Positions 35,766-47,330 of a DNA stretch of 64,000 bases are shown piece after piece. This DNA is from Aselliscus stoliczkanus. Taxonomy: Eukaryota > Chordata > Mammalia > Chiroptera > Hipposideridae. A program made the translations under genes and the position numbers. The first letter of the stretch is position 1. Each line of letters starts with the position of its first letter. Under the pieces are notes generated by a model. The model made no database searches and was not told where the DNA came from. It was given only the letters and a program-made list of their open reading frames with translations. Location: assembly GCA_033961575.1 (NCBI GenBank), contig CM066729.1:100583501-100647500 (forward strand). The letters are read 5' to 3'.

Positions 35766-36399
35766 GGAAATGATAGTTTAAGGCTTAACCTCAAACATTG
35801 ACTTTTAACTCCTTTGAAAATTCTGAGTTTACCTAAGTATAAAAATCCTAAAACACTATGTGCTCAATAACAGTGCTTAAATAACATACAACCATATACA
35901 TTTTAGAGGAGGTTTGGTTTTTTGTTTGTTTGTTTTAGTTAGGTTTCTCTTATGATAAGAATAGAAGAAAAAAGAAATCTTAGTTACTGGAACATTTGTA
36001 AAGCTCTACTTTTCATACGTTGTAATTGGAAGAAGTCATGTCAACATGGAGGAAGATGAAAACACCAAACAATTAAATATCACAGGATAAGGAGGAATAA
36101 AAAGAAAAAATTCTCTTTTTTGTAAATTATATGTAACCTCAAATATTTGTGGGTATTCAAGGTATTCCACTTTTTGTTGTTGTTTTCTCAATAATTCCAA
36201 GGTTTTGGTTTGCTCTACTGCTAGGAAAACCAAAGAAAGGAAAGCATCCCTAAGTTGTTTGAGTAAATTTCATTGTCAAACTCTCCCATATTCCAAATAT
36301 TTAGTTAAAAAGATTCTCTTACTCTTGTAATTATTATGAATAAAACCTGCAATTTACTGTTATTTATTTTATGCAGGTATTATCCTCTGGTCCTAACAT
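35766..36399. other. No recognised feature
   Basis: AT-rich. 'ttttttgtttgtttgtttta' near 35920-35940 is the only simple-sequence run. Confidence 0.4.
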
Positions 36400-36610
36400 A
36401 ATAATTAATTTAATCACACAACATATTCATGAGCTGTGTTATACTATTCGTTACCGTCATTTTTAATAGAAAGGAATTCATTAAGAGACTATGCAGCATA
36501 TAAATTGCCTTTGATCACACTTCTGATTGGTGGCAGCCCTGGGATTGAAACCAAGAAAGTTGGCTGTGGGATCCATGCCCTTCATCATGGTGCTCAGCTA
36601 CTGCCTGGGG
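36400..36610 (-). mobile_element. MIR SINE, decayed
   Basis: The plus strand shows the reverse MIR core: 'gatcacacttctgattggtg', 'gcagccctgggattgaaacc' and 'ggatccatgcccttcatcat'. Confidence 0.6.
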
Positions 36611-36685
36611 GTTCCTGGTTCAGCCACACACACTAGGTGTACTAGGGTCATGCTAATATTATAAGTGGGAGATATCCTTGGGAAG

Positions 36686-37045
36686 TGTCTTAGTCCATTC
36701 AGGATGCTGTAACAAACTATCATGGTCTAAGTGGTTTAAAAATGAAAGAAGTTTACTTCCCCCAATTCTTGAGCATGACGATCAAGGTGCCAGCATGATC
36801 AGTTTCTAGTGCGAGCCCTCTTTTGGGCCACAGGTTGCTGACTTACTGTATCCTCACACAGTAAAAGAGAGCAGGAGAACTCTCAGTGGCCTCTTTTATA
36901 GGGCACTAATCCCAGTCACGAGGACTCCACCCTCATGACCTAATTATTTTCAAAAGCTCCACTTCCTACTACCTACACATTGGTGGATAGAATTTCAACA
37001 TATGAATTTTTTTTTTGGGGGGGACATAAACATACAATCCATATA
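36686..37045 (-). mobile_element. ERVL-MaLR solo LTR (MST/MLT1-like)
   Basis: About 360 bp. The plus strand runs from tgtcttagtccattcagg through 'gatcaaggtgccagcatgat', 'atcctcacacagtaaaagag', 'cctcttttatagggcactaa', 'ccaccctcatgacctaatta' and 'aatttcaacatatgaatttt'. A 5-bp duplication ggaag lies at 36681-36685 and 37046-37050, as expected for an ERVL-type integrase. No internal sequence is present. Confidence 0.88.
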
Positions 37046-37050
37046 GGAAG

Positions 37051-37477
37051 TGTCTCTGATTCAGAAAACCTTATGAAGAATACACGTTAAAGCAAAAAGA
37101 GAGTTAAAAAGAAACTGCTACCCTAAAATACATAGCCAAAATGATAGCAGTTGGACTCCAAAAGTTTCTGCTATCTTCTAGGCTAACTTAATTGATCACA
37201 TGCATATGTATCAGCTTGGTTATCTTTTGACATTTACATAAAATATTAAATCCTTAAAATTCACTAAGCAAATTTTAAAGAAAGCAAAAATGAAGAATGT
37301 AGTACAAGGTAATATTAAAATAAGTGTCTCAAAATGCAATTTCTGATACTACTTCTTAGTTAGTCAAACTGATTACCTGTTTTCTTATCTATATAATTTC
37401 TTGTCTACATAAAAAGATTTAAACCATGTATCTATAGTTTTTCCTGTAGATTATAATTGTCAAAATAGAATTTTTTA
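37051..37477. other. No recognised feature
   Basis: AT-rich spacer between the MaLR LTR and a long SINE. Confidence 0.45.
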
Positions 37478-37492
37478 ATCTAGTACCTTCTT

Positions 37493-37968
37493 TTTTTTTT
37501 TTTTTTTAAGATCTTTTACTGGGGAATTTGGGGGAAGGGAACAGTGTTGGGGAATCAGGGAAGGGGAACAAACAAGCTGCTATCCTTTTTCTTCTTCAGT
37601 CTAGCTGTGGAGGATGTCGCTTCACTGGCCCATGTTGGTATCATCATTGCACTCTTCCCGGAAGAGGCAGTCGCTCGCCAGCCATTGGACAGCTGCTCAT
37701 GGCAGTTCACACCAGCTCATGCCAACTGCCTGCCACTCACACAGGCTGCCAGCCACTCACGGTAGCTCATGGCAGCCCACTGCAGCCCCATTGCAGCCTA
37801 CGCCATCGCAGGTGACTCACGGCAGCCCAGCTCCATGTTGAACTGTTGTTCACCATGTTAGCTGTAGAGGGCAGTGTCACTGGCCCTCATGTTGAATCCA
37901 AACTGGGGCCCTGCTCAGAGCTGGCATCCTAAGCCGACTCTTAACCAACGCGCCACTTGGCTGGCCCT
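37493..37968 (-). mobile_element. Long composite SINE, subfamily B
   Basis: About 476 bp, the longest copy. The head has a 'ctgagcaggg' variant like the 15667 copy. The core has extra 'catgagctggtgtgaactgc'-type units. TSD atctagtaccttctt/atccagtacattctt at 37478-37492 and 37970-37984 (2 mismatches). Confidence 0.9.
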
Positions 37969-37984
37969 CATCCAGTACATTCTT

Positions 37985-38828
37985 AAGAGGAAAAATATTC
38001 ACCAGACATCTCAGTTTATAACTTTTACCAGTCTTAACATCAATTGTGTTACTCTTAAGATAATAGTTATTTATAAGAAATAATTATTGATTTTTAAATT
38101 TAGTATATTGTACAATTAAATAAGTTTACTTTGGTAAAAGATTAGAAGATAATTAAATAATTCTGAGTTTCCACCTGCATTACCATTGTAAGGGAAAACT
38201 TTGTACAAGACTGTAGACTTGATTAAGAGATTATATGCTGACTCATCATTCTAAAGAAAGTTGACAAAGAATAATTTCAACACTCTGTAAAATGGAGTGA
38301 TTAATTGGTATGTCATGCTACTTGTTGTATGATATGATAAATATAATATGATTCATCATGCCATTCTATAAATATTGCAATAGATTATTAAAGCGATAAA
38401 ATCCAGTGGCAGAAATATAATGAGATCATGTCACATTTGTATAAAAGCTAGATGATAAGTTGTACCTCCTACAATGGCTGTTATAACCTTAGAAAGATCT
38501 AAAGTGAGGATTCTTGGAGCATAAAGCAAGCAAAACAACCCTAAATCTAATTGAACACTGATTAACCACTTCTGCTGAGAGCACAGACTAATACAGAAAT
38601 AATGTTCACACTTGGGCTCAAAATATTTATAAACAACATTGAGGTAGCACCTTAAATGAATCTACATGTCTAAGTAAAAACCTAAAATATGCATCATACA
38701 TATAGACATAGCATCGGGTCATATTTGTATGTGTTTCAAAATATTGCTTTGTCAAATTATTCCCATTAATGCCCTCATACTATGGAAAATATATCACTTT
38801 GAAGGAAAACTTATTTAAAGAAATTTTG
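37985..38828. other. No recognised feature
   Basis: AT-rich DNA running up to the mariner inverted repeat, with no ORF or repeat motif noted. Confidence 0.45.
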
Positions 38829-39300
38829 CAAGGTTGATAACTAAGTTTGTGAATTTGTTGTAACAATGTTGCTAACCTTTTTTGATATCAGAGGGATTAT
38901 GAATTATGAATTTGTACCAACTGGACAAACAGTTAACCACATTTACTATTTTGAAATATTGAAAAGGCTGCATGAAAAAGTTCAATGAAAACAACCTGAA
39001 CTCTTTGCCAAAAATTCATGGTTCTTGCATCACGACAATGCACCAGCTCACACGGCACTGTCTGTGAGGGAGTTTATAGCCAGTACACAAATAACTATAT
39101 TGGAACACACTCCCTATTCACCTGATCTGGCCCCCAATGACTTCTTTCTTTATCCAAAGATAAAGGAACTATTGAAAGGAAGACATTTTGATGACATTCA
39201 GGACATCAAGGGTAATACGATGACAACTCTGATGGCCATTCCAGAAAGAGTTACAAAATTGCTTTGAAGGGTGGACTAGGTGCTGGTGTTGGTGCATAGC
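38829..39300 (+). mobile_element. Non-autonomous mariner, copy A (3'-truncated)
   Basis: The left terminal inverted repeat ('aggttgataactaagtttg') is followed almost at once by the catalytic half of a transposase gene ('tttgatatcagagggattat', 'accaactggacaaacagtta'). The N-terminal helix-turn-helix part is absent. The homology to the complete copy at 54528-55065 (opposite strand) stops at about 39300, where an ERV1-like LTR begins, so the 3' inverted repeat is lost. Mariners move by cut and paste at TA sites. Confidence 0.85.
39025..39267 (+). pseudogene. Mariner transposase C-terminal fragment
   Basis: 80 residues with the mariner catalytic signature: HHDNAPAHTALSVREF carries the second aspartate, and 'YSPDLAPNDFFLYPKIKE' holds the third (the DD34D motif). 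KGRHFDDIQDIK follows. The first catalytic aspartate lies upstream in another part of the fragment, and the DNA-binding domain is missing, so it cannot be active. Confidence 0.88.
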
Positions 39301-39628
39301 ATACCTTGTACTCCCAAACAGGAAGTACAACTACTTTACTACTTCAGCAAGAGGAAGATTTTCTTCTTGGCTAGCAACAAACACATCCAATGAAAATGAC
39401 ACAGCTCAGCCCATGAGAAGCATTGTCACCAGAACTTTCCCCCAATGAACTTTTATTTTTCCTTGCTGATGACTTCCTTGTTCCTCCCTCCATTGTGTAT
39501 AAGACTTCCATCTTGTATAAACCCTAGGAGTTTCTCTCTGCTTACCAGATGAGATGCTGCCTGATAAGTTGTTTTAAAAAGCCAATTAGATATCCAAATT
39601 TACTCAATTAAATATTGTTTTTAACAAG
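39301..39628 (+). mobile_element. ERV1-like LTR (3' portion)
   Basis: Reads like a class I LTR: 'tgtataagacttccatcttg', 'tataaaccctaggagtttct', 'ctgcttaccagatgagatgc', 'tgcctgataagttg', 'aaagccaattagat' and an end 'tttttaaca'. A TATA-like tataaa is present at about 39517. The left boundary coincides with the end of mariner homology. The family name is not certain. Confidence 0.55.
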
Positions 39629-40454
39629 CTTCTCTACTAGAGAAGGTGGTAAGGTTTGGCACTGTTTCTGGGTATATAACCTAGATGCAAACTTTGTACG
39701 AAAATTAACTTTATGAAAGCTCCTAATATCTTTTAATATATTTTTTTTGTGTCTAAACTAGTTAAAGTTAACCTAACTGAAGTCATATAGGGTAACCTAG
39801 GAACTCCAAATGAAATAAGTTCTCAACGAGATGATCAATATCAGTTAAGCAAAAAAGATGCTCATCACAGTCTTATCAATTAATACATTCTTGTGCCCTA
39901 ATCTGAGTGAGCTGATAGTTGGGGAAAGATTAAAAGACATAGTCATGAACGCTAGTCCCAGTCATAATACCAATATGAGTCTGAATAAGTCTCTTCACCC
40001 TATTTCATTTTCTTAAAGTCTAGAATATAAAGCATGACCCAAAATTAACAAAGGTTCATTCCAGGTTCACAAATCTGTGGATCTAACTTTAGGCCCCAAA
40101 GCCAGCAATATAAGCATATGTTGCTAATGATAGTTTGAAAGAACAATGCCTGGTAAGGTTAAGTACTATGTCATCCTTGAAATCTCCTTCACAGAAACAC
40201 TGCCTCCCTGGTCAAAGAAGAGAGAAGCTTGGGCTTATTTAAAATTGCTCATTTTAAAATTTATATTATGTCACTAATGTTCTGGAACTCTATACTTATA
40301 CACAAATCATTCTTTTGGGGTAACATTAGTGAAGTAGTGTACCAAAATAAATTCTATTAGAGTTACTGATGGAAAATTGTTTCAATTTAATTATTTTAAG
40401 TTAAATGTTATTTTAAAAAATGTTTTAGAGTTGTTTTTGATTATTTTATTAACA
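39629..40454. other. No recognised feature
   Basis: AT-rich spacer between the LTR and the L1 on the minus strand. Confidence 0.45.
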
Positions 40455-41885
40455 TTTCTGTTTTATATTTTTATTTTTATTAAATTTATTGGGGTGACAT
40501 TGGTTAGTAAAATTATACAGGTTTCAAGTGTACAATTCTATAAGACATCATCTGTATATTGCACTGTGTTCACCATCCAGTCAGTTCTCCTTTCATGACC
40601 ATATATTTGACCCCCTTTACCCTCTTTTACCACCCCTTCTCCCTTTACCTTCTGGTAACCACTAAACTGTTATCTGTATTTATGAGTTTTTGTTTAATTG
40701 CTTGTCTTGTTCCTTTGTTGCTTTCAGTTTTATATCTCACATATGAATGAAGTTATATGATGCTCGACTTTTTGGGGTTTTTGTTTTGTTTTGTTTTGTT
40801 TTGTTTTGAGGGCAGTGTCACTGGCCCTCATATGTGGGACCTGAACCGGGGCCGCCGGCTTCCCAGGCCAGCGCTTAACCACTGCACCACTCGGCTGGCC
40901 CGATGCTCGACTTTTTCTGTCTGACTTATTTCACTTAGCATGATAATCTCAAGATCCATCCATGTTGCAGTATTTCACCATTTCCTATGGCTGAGTAACA
41001 TTCCATTGTATATATGTACCACATCTTCTGTATCCAATCATCCAATTATCCTTCTTTATCCAAAGGACACTGTGGTCATTTCCAAGTCTTGGCCACCATG
41101 AATAATGCTGCAATGAGCATATATCTTTATGGATAAATGTTTTCAAATTTTGGGGGATAGATGCCCAGAAGAAAAATTGCTAGGTCATATGGTAATTCTA
41201 TTCTTAATTATCTGAAGAACCTCCATCTTGTTTTCCATAGTGGCTGCACAAATCTGCATTCCCACCAACAGTGTATGAATGTTCCTTTTTCTCCACAGCC
41301 TCTCTAACACTTGTTATTATTTGTCTTGTTGATGACAGCCATTCTAACTGGTGTGAGGTGATATTTCACAGTGTTTTTTTATATTCATTTCCCGAATAGC
41401 TAGTGAGGTTGAGAATTTTTTCATATATCTGTTGGTTGTTTGTATGTCTTTATGGGAGAAGTGTCCTCTGCCCATTTTGTAATTGGATTGGTTGTTTTTT
41501 TGGTGTTGAGTTATATGAGTTCTTTATATATTTTGGATATTAGCCCCCTATCAGAGCTGTTGTCTGAAAATATCTTCTCCAATTTGGCCGATTACCTTTT
41601 GGTTTTGTTGATGGTTTCTTTTGCTGTGCAGAAACTATTTAGTGTGATACATTCCCATTAATATAATTTTGCTTTTACGCATCTTGCCCTTGAGGCGAAT
41701 TCATAAAATTGTCTCTGAACCCAAGGTCCATACATTTAGTATCTATGCTTACTTCAATGCAATTAATTGTTTCAGGGTTATATTTAGGTCCTTGATCCAT
41801 TTTGAGTAAAGTTTGATATATGGTGACAGACAGCAATCTAGCTTCATTCTTTTGCATGTGGCTTTCCAATTTACTATTGCATCCA
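40455..41885 (-). mobile_element. L1 3' end (ORF2 C-terminus and 3' UTR), with SINE inside
   Basis: The plus strand carries the reverse of a 5'-truncated L1: 'attggggtgacattggttag', 'ttaccttctggtaaccacta', then after a SINE 'cttagcatgataatctcaag', 'attccattgtatatatgtac', 'aattgctaggtcatatggta', 'aactggtgtgaggtgatatt' and 'catgtggctttccaattta'. The coding part is broken. The 3' UTR type equals that at 1488, 12383 and 25089. Confidence 0.88.
40774..40901 (-). mobile_element. Short tRNA-derived SINE inside L1
   Basis: The minus strand reads gggccagccgagtggtgcag, 'cggccccggttcaggtccc' and 'cacatatgagggccagtgac', with a (CAAAA)n tail. A perfect 15-bp TSD 'gatgctcgacttttt' lies at 40759-40773 and 40902-40916. 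Confidence 0.93.
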
Positions 41886-41929
41886 CAAAAACAGGCCTTT
41901 CAAAATTTATTTTAAAAATTGGCTCCATT

Positions 41930-42439
41930 CTCGTGGTAGGCAGAATAAGGCCATAACCCCTACACCATGCCCCATGATATCCTTAATCCTAATCTTAATC
42001 CTAATCTCTGAACCCTGTGACTATGTTCAGTTACATGGCAAAGGAAAATGAGGTTGCTAATCAGTTGACTTCAAATGGGCAGATTATCTCAAATTATCCT
42101 AATGGGTCCAATGTAATCACAAGGATACTTAGAAATGGAAAAGAGGAGCTGGGTTAGAGTTAGAGTCATATAGAGATGTGACTACAGAAGAAAGGCAGAG
42201 AGAGATGCAGTGCTACTGACCTTGAAGATGACAGAGGGTCATGGGCCAAGGGATATGGGAGGTGTCTAGTAAGTGGAAAATAAAAGAAATGCATCCCTGC
42301 TGATACCTTGATTTTAGCCCAGAAAAGCCTGTATTGGACTTCTATCCTACAGAACTATAAGATCATAAATCTTTGGGATTTTTTTAGCCACAAGCCACTA
42401 GTGATAATTTGGTACAGCAACTATAGTGAACTAATACAG
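41930..42439 (+). mobile_element. MLT1-type MaLR LTR
   Basis: 'tggtaggcagaataaggcca', 'ccctgtgactatgttcagtt', 'aatgaggttgctaatcagtt', 'gtccaatgtaatcacaagga', 'gatgcagtgctactgacctt', 'gctgataccttgattttagc' and 'gtgaactaatacag' follow the MLT1 consensus in order. About 510 bp, nearly complete. Confidence 0.8.
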
Positions 42440-45267
42440 TTCTTGAGTGTGATTTAATTTTATTTAGGGAAAAAGTTTTGGGGGCTTCAGACTGTATATT
42501 GAAAATTACTGGTCATACAGATCATCTGAATAAATCTGAGTTTTTACAAATCTTACTAGAACATACCTCTAGTATTAAATGAATCTGTTCAACAATTTTG
42601 AGTTAAATATGGAAAATACAGACAAGCAATAAACCCTTTTATTTCTGTATTCACAATTAGTCACACAGTCAACAATTACTACAGATTAATTTAAAAGTAA
42701 TAACACATTTTATAAAAAAAATATGAATTTGAACAATGAAGCTATACATAAAGAAATATAAAAATTTCAAATGACTGAGTTATATTATAACATATTTCCC
42801 AATTATTAATTTGGTTGATGACCTTAAGAAGCAGGATGCAGGTGGTAAAAGGTAACTATTCTGAATTTATTCAGTAAAACAATTCAAGTTCATAAAACTA
42901 GTCTTAGGGGTAACCAAGAATGGCAAAATTTTTAAAGTTTGATATTAAGTTAACTTGACAATGAGGATCTGCACATGAGTACTCACCTTGATGTTGAGTT
43001 TTCATAACTTTGTATAAAAGAATAATATAGCTAATAACCAGGACCCTTTTTAGGTAGCTGAAAATCATAATAGGAAAAATAAAATCCTCAAAGATTGTGG
43101 AGTTTGCAATAATCCTGTCTTTGGGTAAAACTGTAGCAAGAACATGCTTCCAGAACTTCAAATATTGAAACATTAAATGATGTCCAAGATGGAAGCACAT
43201 CAAATCAAATTCCATGGTGGAGACTGGAATGACCATGAAACAGCAAAAAGTTCAAGACTTATTATTCTATTTTATTTCTTTGTTCATAAAGAATCAATTT
43301 CCCAAGCCAGAAGTCACACACAAGATCTTTTAATTATCTTTCATACGACATCTCTAAGAGAAAGATGCCTATTTCTGACTTGAAAAAACTTAAACTAGTC
43401 ATAGGATAGGTGTGACACTTCAAGCAGAAATCTTAGATTTGTTATTTAAAGTTGTAAAGGAATTCACATAAGCCAGTCACAGTGAAATTTTATTTACACT
43501 TCTTGTTATTAGGGATGAAAATCATCAATGGTAGTCAGCAGCCAGAATTAGCTTCCAGCCCTTAAAATTACCACTTTCTGGGAAAGAAAAAAGAAAGAAA
43601 AGCTTTTTTTTTTTTTTTCCCAAAGAAAAGGAATTCAACCCAAAATGTCCAATGCTGATCAAAATAACTCACTCTAGTATAATTTTCTAAAACTTAGAGA
43701 GCTGCAACAGAAGATGAGCTAAAAGTAAGGTATTGGTTAAGGCTTAAGACTATGGCTATAGATATGCTTATTTGCTCCTTCATTGTGTGTGTATGTGTGT
43801 AATATCTATATTGCTTTTTTTCTATATCTGATGTACACAAATATATTTGATTCTGTAAAAAGGCAACATCTATTCTATTTATATATGAAAGAACATTCAG
43901 CATGGATGTGATTACTATAATAACAACCATCCCACAGTTAGTTTTCAGAATATAAGGTCATGGAAAGGATTTATAGTTAAGGTAAGCGATAACATTAAAC
44001 TATTCAAATCACATGGTCTTAAAAGAAAAATTACTTTTCTAGCTTACCTTTTTTGGAAAACAACCTGAAATATTTTGATGCAATAATGTTTTAATCATAT
44101 ACAATATAGTAGTAAAGTATTTTTGCTGCTTTTTGATCTCTGATGCTTTATATGTAATGCCTTCAACAAGCAGACACTGTCACTATTTCAACAAATAGGT
44201 TGTAATAAATTTTATAATTAATAAACTAGGTGCAATATGCAAAAAAAATTACATTTATAGTATAAACAATTAGAAGCAATGAATATATCGAGTAACAATG
44301 ACAACAGGATCTGTTTTCCTTTAGAAAAAAAAATGTTCTATACAATGATTATAATTCTGAAATTTCTAATACTGCCCACTTAAAATAACCTTATTAGATT
44401 TATTTTTCTAACCTCACATGTTTCCTTTTTAATTATATCCCTTCACAAACACATGGTAAATGCAATGATTTATTGTACTGGATTTTTAAGTGTCTGTCTA
44501 CATTTATGCTTTGCTCTTAAACCTATCATTTTAGACAAATACAGCTAAATAACACCATTTGTTGAAGCTATCAGATTGGAAACAAAAATCAGGAAAAATG
44601 ATTTAGAATAAGGAACAATCTCAATTTTTGGAAAGAAAAATCAAATTGAACTGTTATTTCAACAAGGAAAGATAAGACAAAGGACATTGGTGAATATTTG
44701 AAGGAAAATACAAAGCTAGTCTCATTGGTTGACAGTAGTGATCTACAGCTCTGCATAATAGGCCTCCAGCTCTATAAATCTATTCTATTCTGTAGTACTT
44801 TCCCTAGAAAGTGATATATTTCTAAAAGTTCCATCTAAATGGCACCCTGAAAGCTTATTAAGTTGAGCACCATTCCCAATGCAGAAGAGTGCAGCACAAT
44901 CTTTTCCAGTGACCCAACAGTGACTTAAATATCAACTTAGAAAATATTTATAAAGTGAATACAAGAAACATTTAAGAATTTTAAAGAGAACATCTGTCCC
45001 TTAAAAGAACCTTTAATTCCCATACTTCAAAGTGCTAACATGTTTAGGGGCAAGTCTTTGTTCCTTCTAAGACATCAAAGAAATAATAATCCACAGGATT
45101 ATTAAAGCAAAAAACATGGAGTGTAAACCAAAAGGGGGGAGGGTTCCATGCATTTAAGAAACTCCTGCTATGTCCCATGCACTACATATTGTGAGGGTTA
45201 CACAAATGAATAAGCCTGCATAGATCTAGTACTCTTAACTAGTTATGCGACCCCCGAGCTGAAAACA
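42440..45267. other. 2.8 kb without recognised genes or repeats
   Basis: AT-rich. It contains a T17 run (about 43603-43619) and a short TG-rich patch (43785-43800). The minus-strand frame 42904-43236 (110 codons) has no motif. Confidence 0.4.
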
Positions 45268-45368
45268 CATTGTTTGGATGTGCCACTGTTTAATCGTTCA
45301 CCTACTGAAGGACAACTTGGTTGCTTCTGAGATTTGGCAATTATGAATAAAGTTGCTATAAACTAGGA
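45268..45368 (-). mobile_element. Old L1 (L1M-type) fragment
   Basis: 'cacctactgaaggacaactt' and 'ggcaattatgaataaagttg' match the same L1M end as 21799-22067. Confidence 0.6.
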
Positions 45369-46239
45369 AAAAAAAAAAAGTATTATAAATATGAGGAAAA
45401 TATTACAGAAACAGAGGGTGATGATATCTTAAAATATTACATCCAATAAAAGGGAATCCAGATTCTCATAATAGAATATTTTAAGATCGTGTCTTGATTC
45501 TAATTGGTCTTTAGAAAATTAGGGGACACCCAGAGATAAATAAGCAGAATGGTCAGGTCAATAGCATAGTTTAAAAAACGCACAATTATGAAGACATAAT
45601 TTTTACCTTTTTTCTTTAAATGGATGTTAGAACTGTGTACTGCTAACATATTATTTGTCCAAGAATTGCTATTTCCTGCAACTGACATTATATTTTCCTG
45701 CTCTACAGGCTACTCTTTAGTAAATAAATTTCCAGATTTTAAACTGTTTCCATTAATACCTCTTAATTTATCAACCTATTATTATAGCTGCCTCCTGGAA
45801 TCAAACAAAATACAAACTTAAGTGCATGCTGAACATATGAAAGGCAATTCCCTCAGTGCCAGAGATACATTTAAGAACTTTATTTCTTTTTCTTTCTAAC
45901 CTCCCCTATAAAAAGGTAACAAAGGTTCAGTATTTTAAGTATTTTAAGTGTGCTTTTTCAATTTTATTTTAGAGACTCTTTTAGAACATAGAATTAATAT
46001 ACACTCAACATGATTCTTCCTTTAAAATTATCACAAATTTTTAAAGAAAAGACCACATAATTTATAGAATATAGATTTAATATAATAGGGTCAGCATTAG
46101 AACAATACTGTATGTGCTGATGATATTTGTCTGACCATATTTTTTTGCTTCAGACTGTCTAAATATGTGTTTATAATCCCTAAATGTTGAATGAGTTACA
46201 CGAAACTGAAACCCATAAAAGGAGCCAATCAAGTTTGTA
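45369..46239. other. No recognised feature
   Basis: AT-rich with a small 'agtattttaagtattttaag' micro-duplication at about 45930. No coding signal. Confidence 0.45.
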
Positions 46240-47320
46240 TTGACATGAAATTTTCAAAATGATGAAAAGTAAGGACCTACAATCAAGATTACTCTACCCA
46301 GTAAAGGTATCATTTAGAATTGAAAGAGCTTCCCAGATAAGCAAAGGCTAGAGGAGTTCGTCACTACAAAACCAGTATTATAAGAAATGTTAAAGGGACT
46401 TCATGAAGAAGAAAAACAGACAAACAAAAATATCAGTAATATGAATAATAAAATGGAAATGACTACATATCTATCAATAGTTATTTTAATGTAAATGTAT
46501 TAAATGCTCCTATCAAAAGATATAGGGTGGCAGAATGGATAAGGAAACAAGACCCTTACATATGCTGCTTACAGAGACTCACTTCAGATCAAAAGACACA
46601 CACAGGCTGAAAGCAAAGGAATGGAAAAATATATATCATGAAAATGGAAATTAAAAAAAAATTGCTGAAGTAGCAATAATTCTACCAGACAAAACAGATT
46701 TTAAAACAAAGCTTATAACAAGAGATAAAGAAGAACCCAGTGATTCCACTTCTTATTATTAATCCAAAGAAACCAAATACACTAATTCAAAAAGACCCAT
46801 GTATTCATCTGTTCATTGCAGCATTATTGACAATAGCCAAGATATGGAAGCAACCTAAGTGCCTATCAATAGATAGGCCATAAAAAAAATTGAAATCTTG
46901 CCATCTGCAGCAACATGGAAATGGTCCTAGAGGGTATTACACTAAGTGAAATAAGTCAGACAAAGGCAAATACTATATGATTTCACTTATATGTGGAATC
47001 TGAAAAACGAAATAAATGAATAAACAGAACAGAAAAAAACTCATAGATACAGAGAACATTTTGATGGTTGCCAGATGGGAGGGTGGTTTGGGGGACTGGT
47101 GAAAAAGGTGAAAGATTAAGTAGCACAAATTGTTAGTTACAAAATATGGCGATGTAGAGGATAGCATAAGGAACATAGTCTATGTATGGTATCTACATGG
47201 GTACAAGACTTATCAGGTGATCACTTCGTAAGTTATATAAATGTCTAATCATTATGTTGTACACCTGAAACCAATATAATATTGTATGTCAACTGTAATT
47301 GAAACATAAAAAATACATAT
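46240..47320 (+). mobile_element. Deletion-derived L1 (HAL1-like), copy 2
   Basis: 5'-truncated within ORF1 ('atgaaaagtaaggacctaca', 'ccagtattataagaaatgtt'). It then has the ORF1-ORF2 spacer, the ORF2 start ('gatatagggtggcagaatgg'), the internal jump at about 46731-46736 ('aagagataaagaa' to 'attccacttctt'), the ORF2 C-terminal end ('gttcattgcagcattattga') and the 3' end 'atgttgtacacctgaaacca', 'gtatgtcaactgtaattga'. It shares its junction with copies 1 and 3. Confidence 0.85.
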
Positions 47321-47330
47321 TTTTAAAAAA

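Noticed and set aside
41980..42010. 'ccttaatcctaatc' runs resembling interstitial telomere repeat
   Set aside because: The period is irregular, and the stretch is part of the MLT1 LTR consensus at this position.
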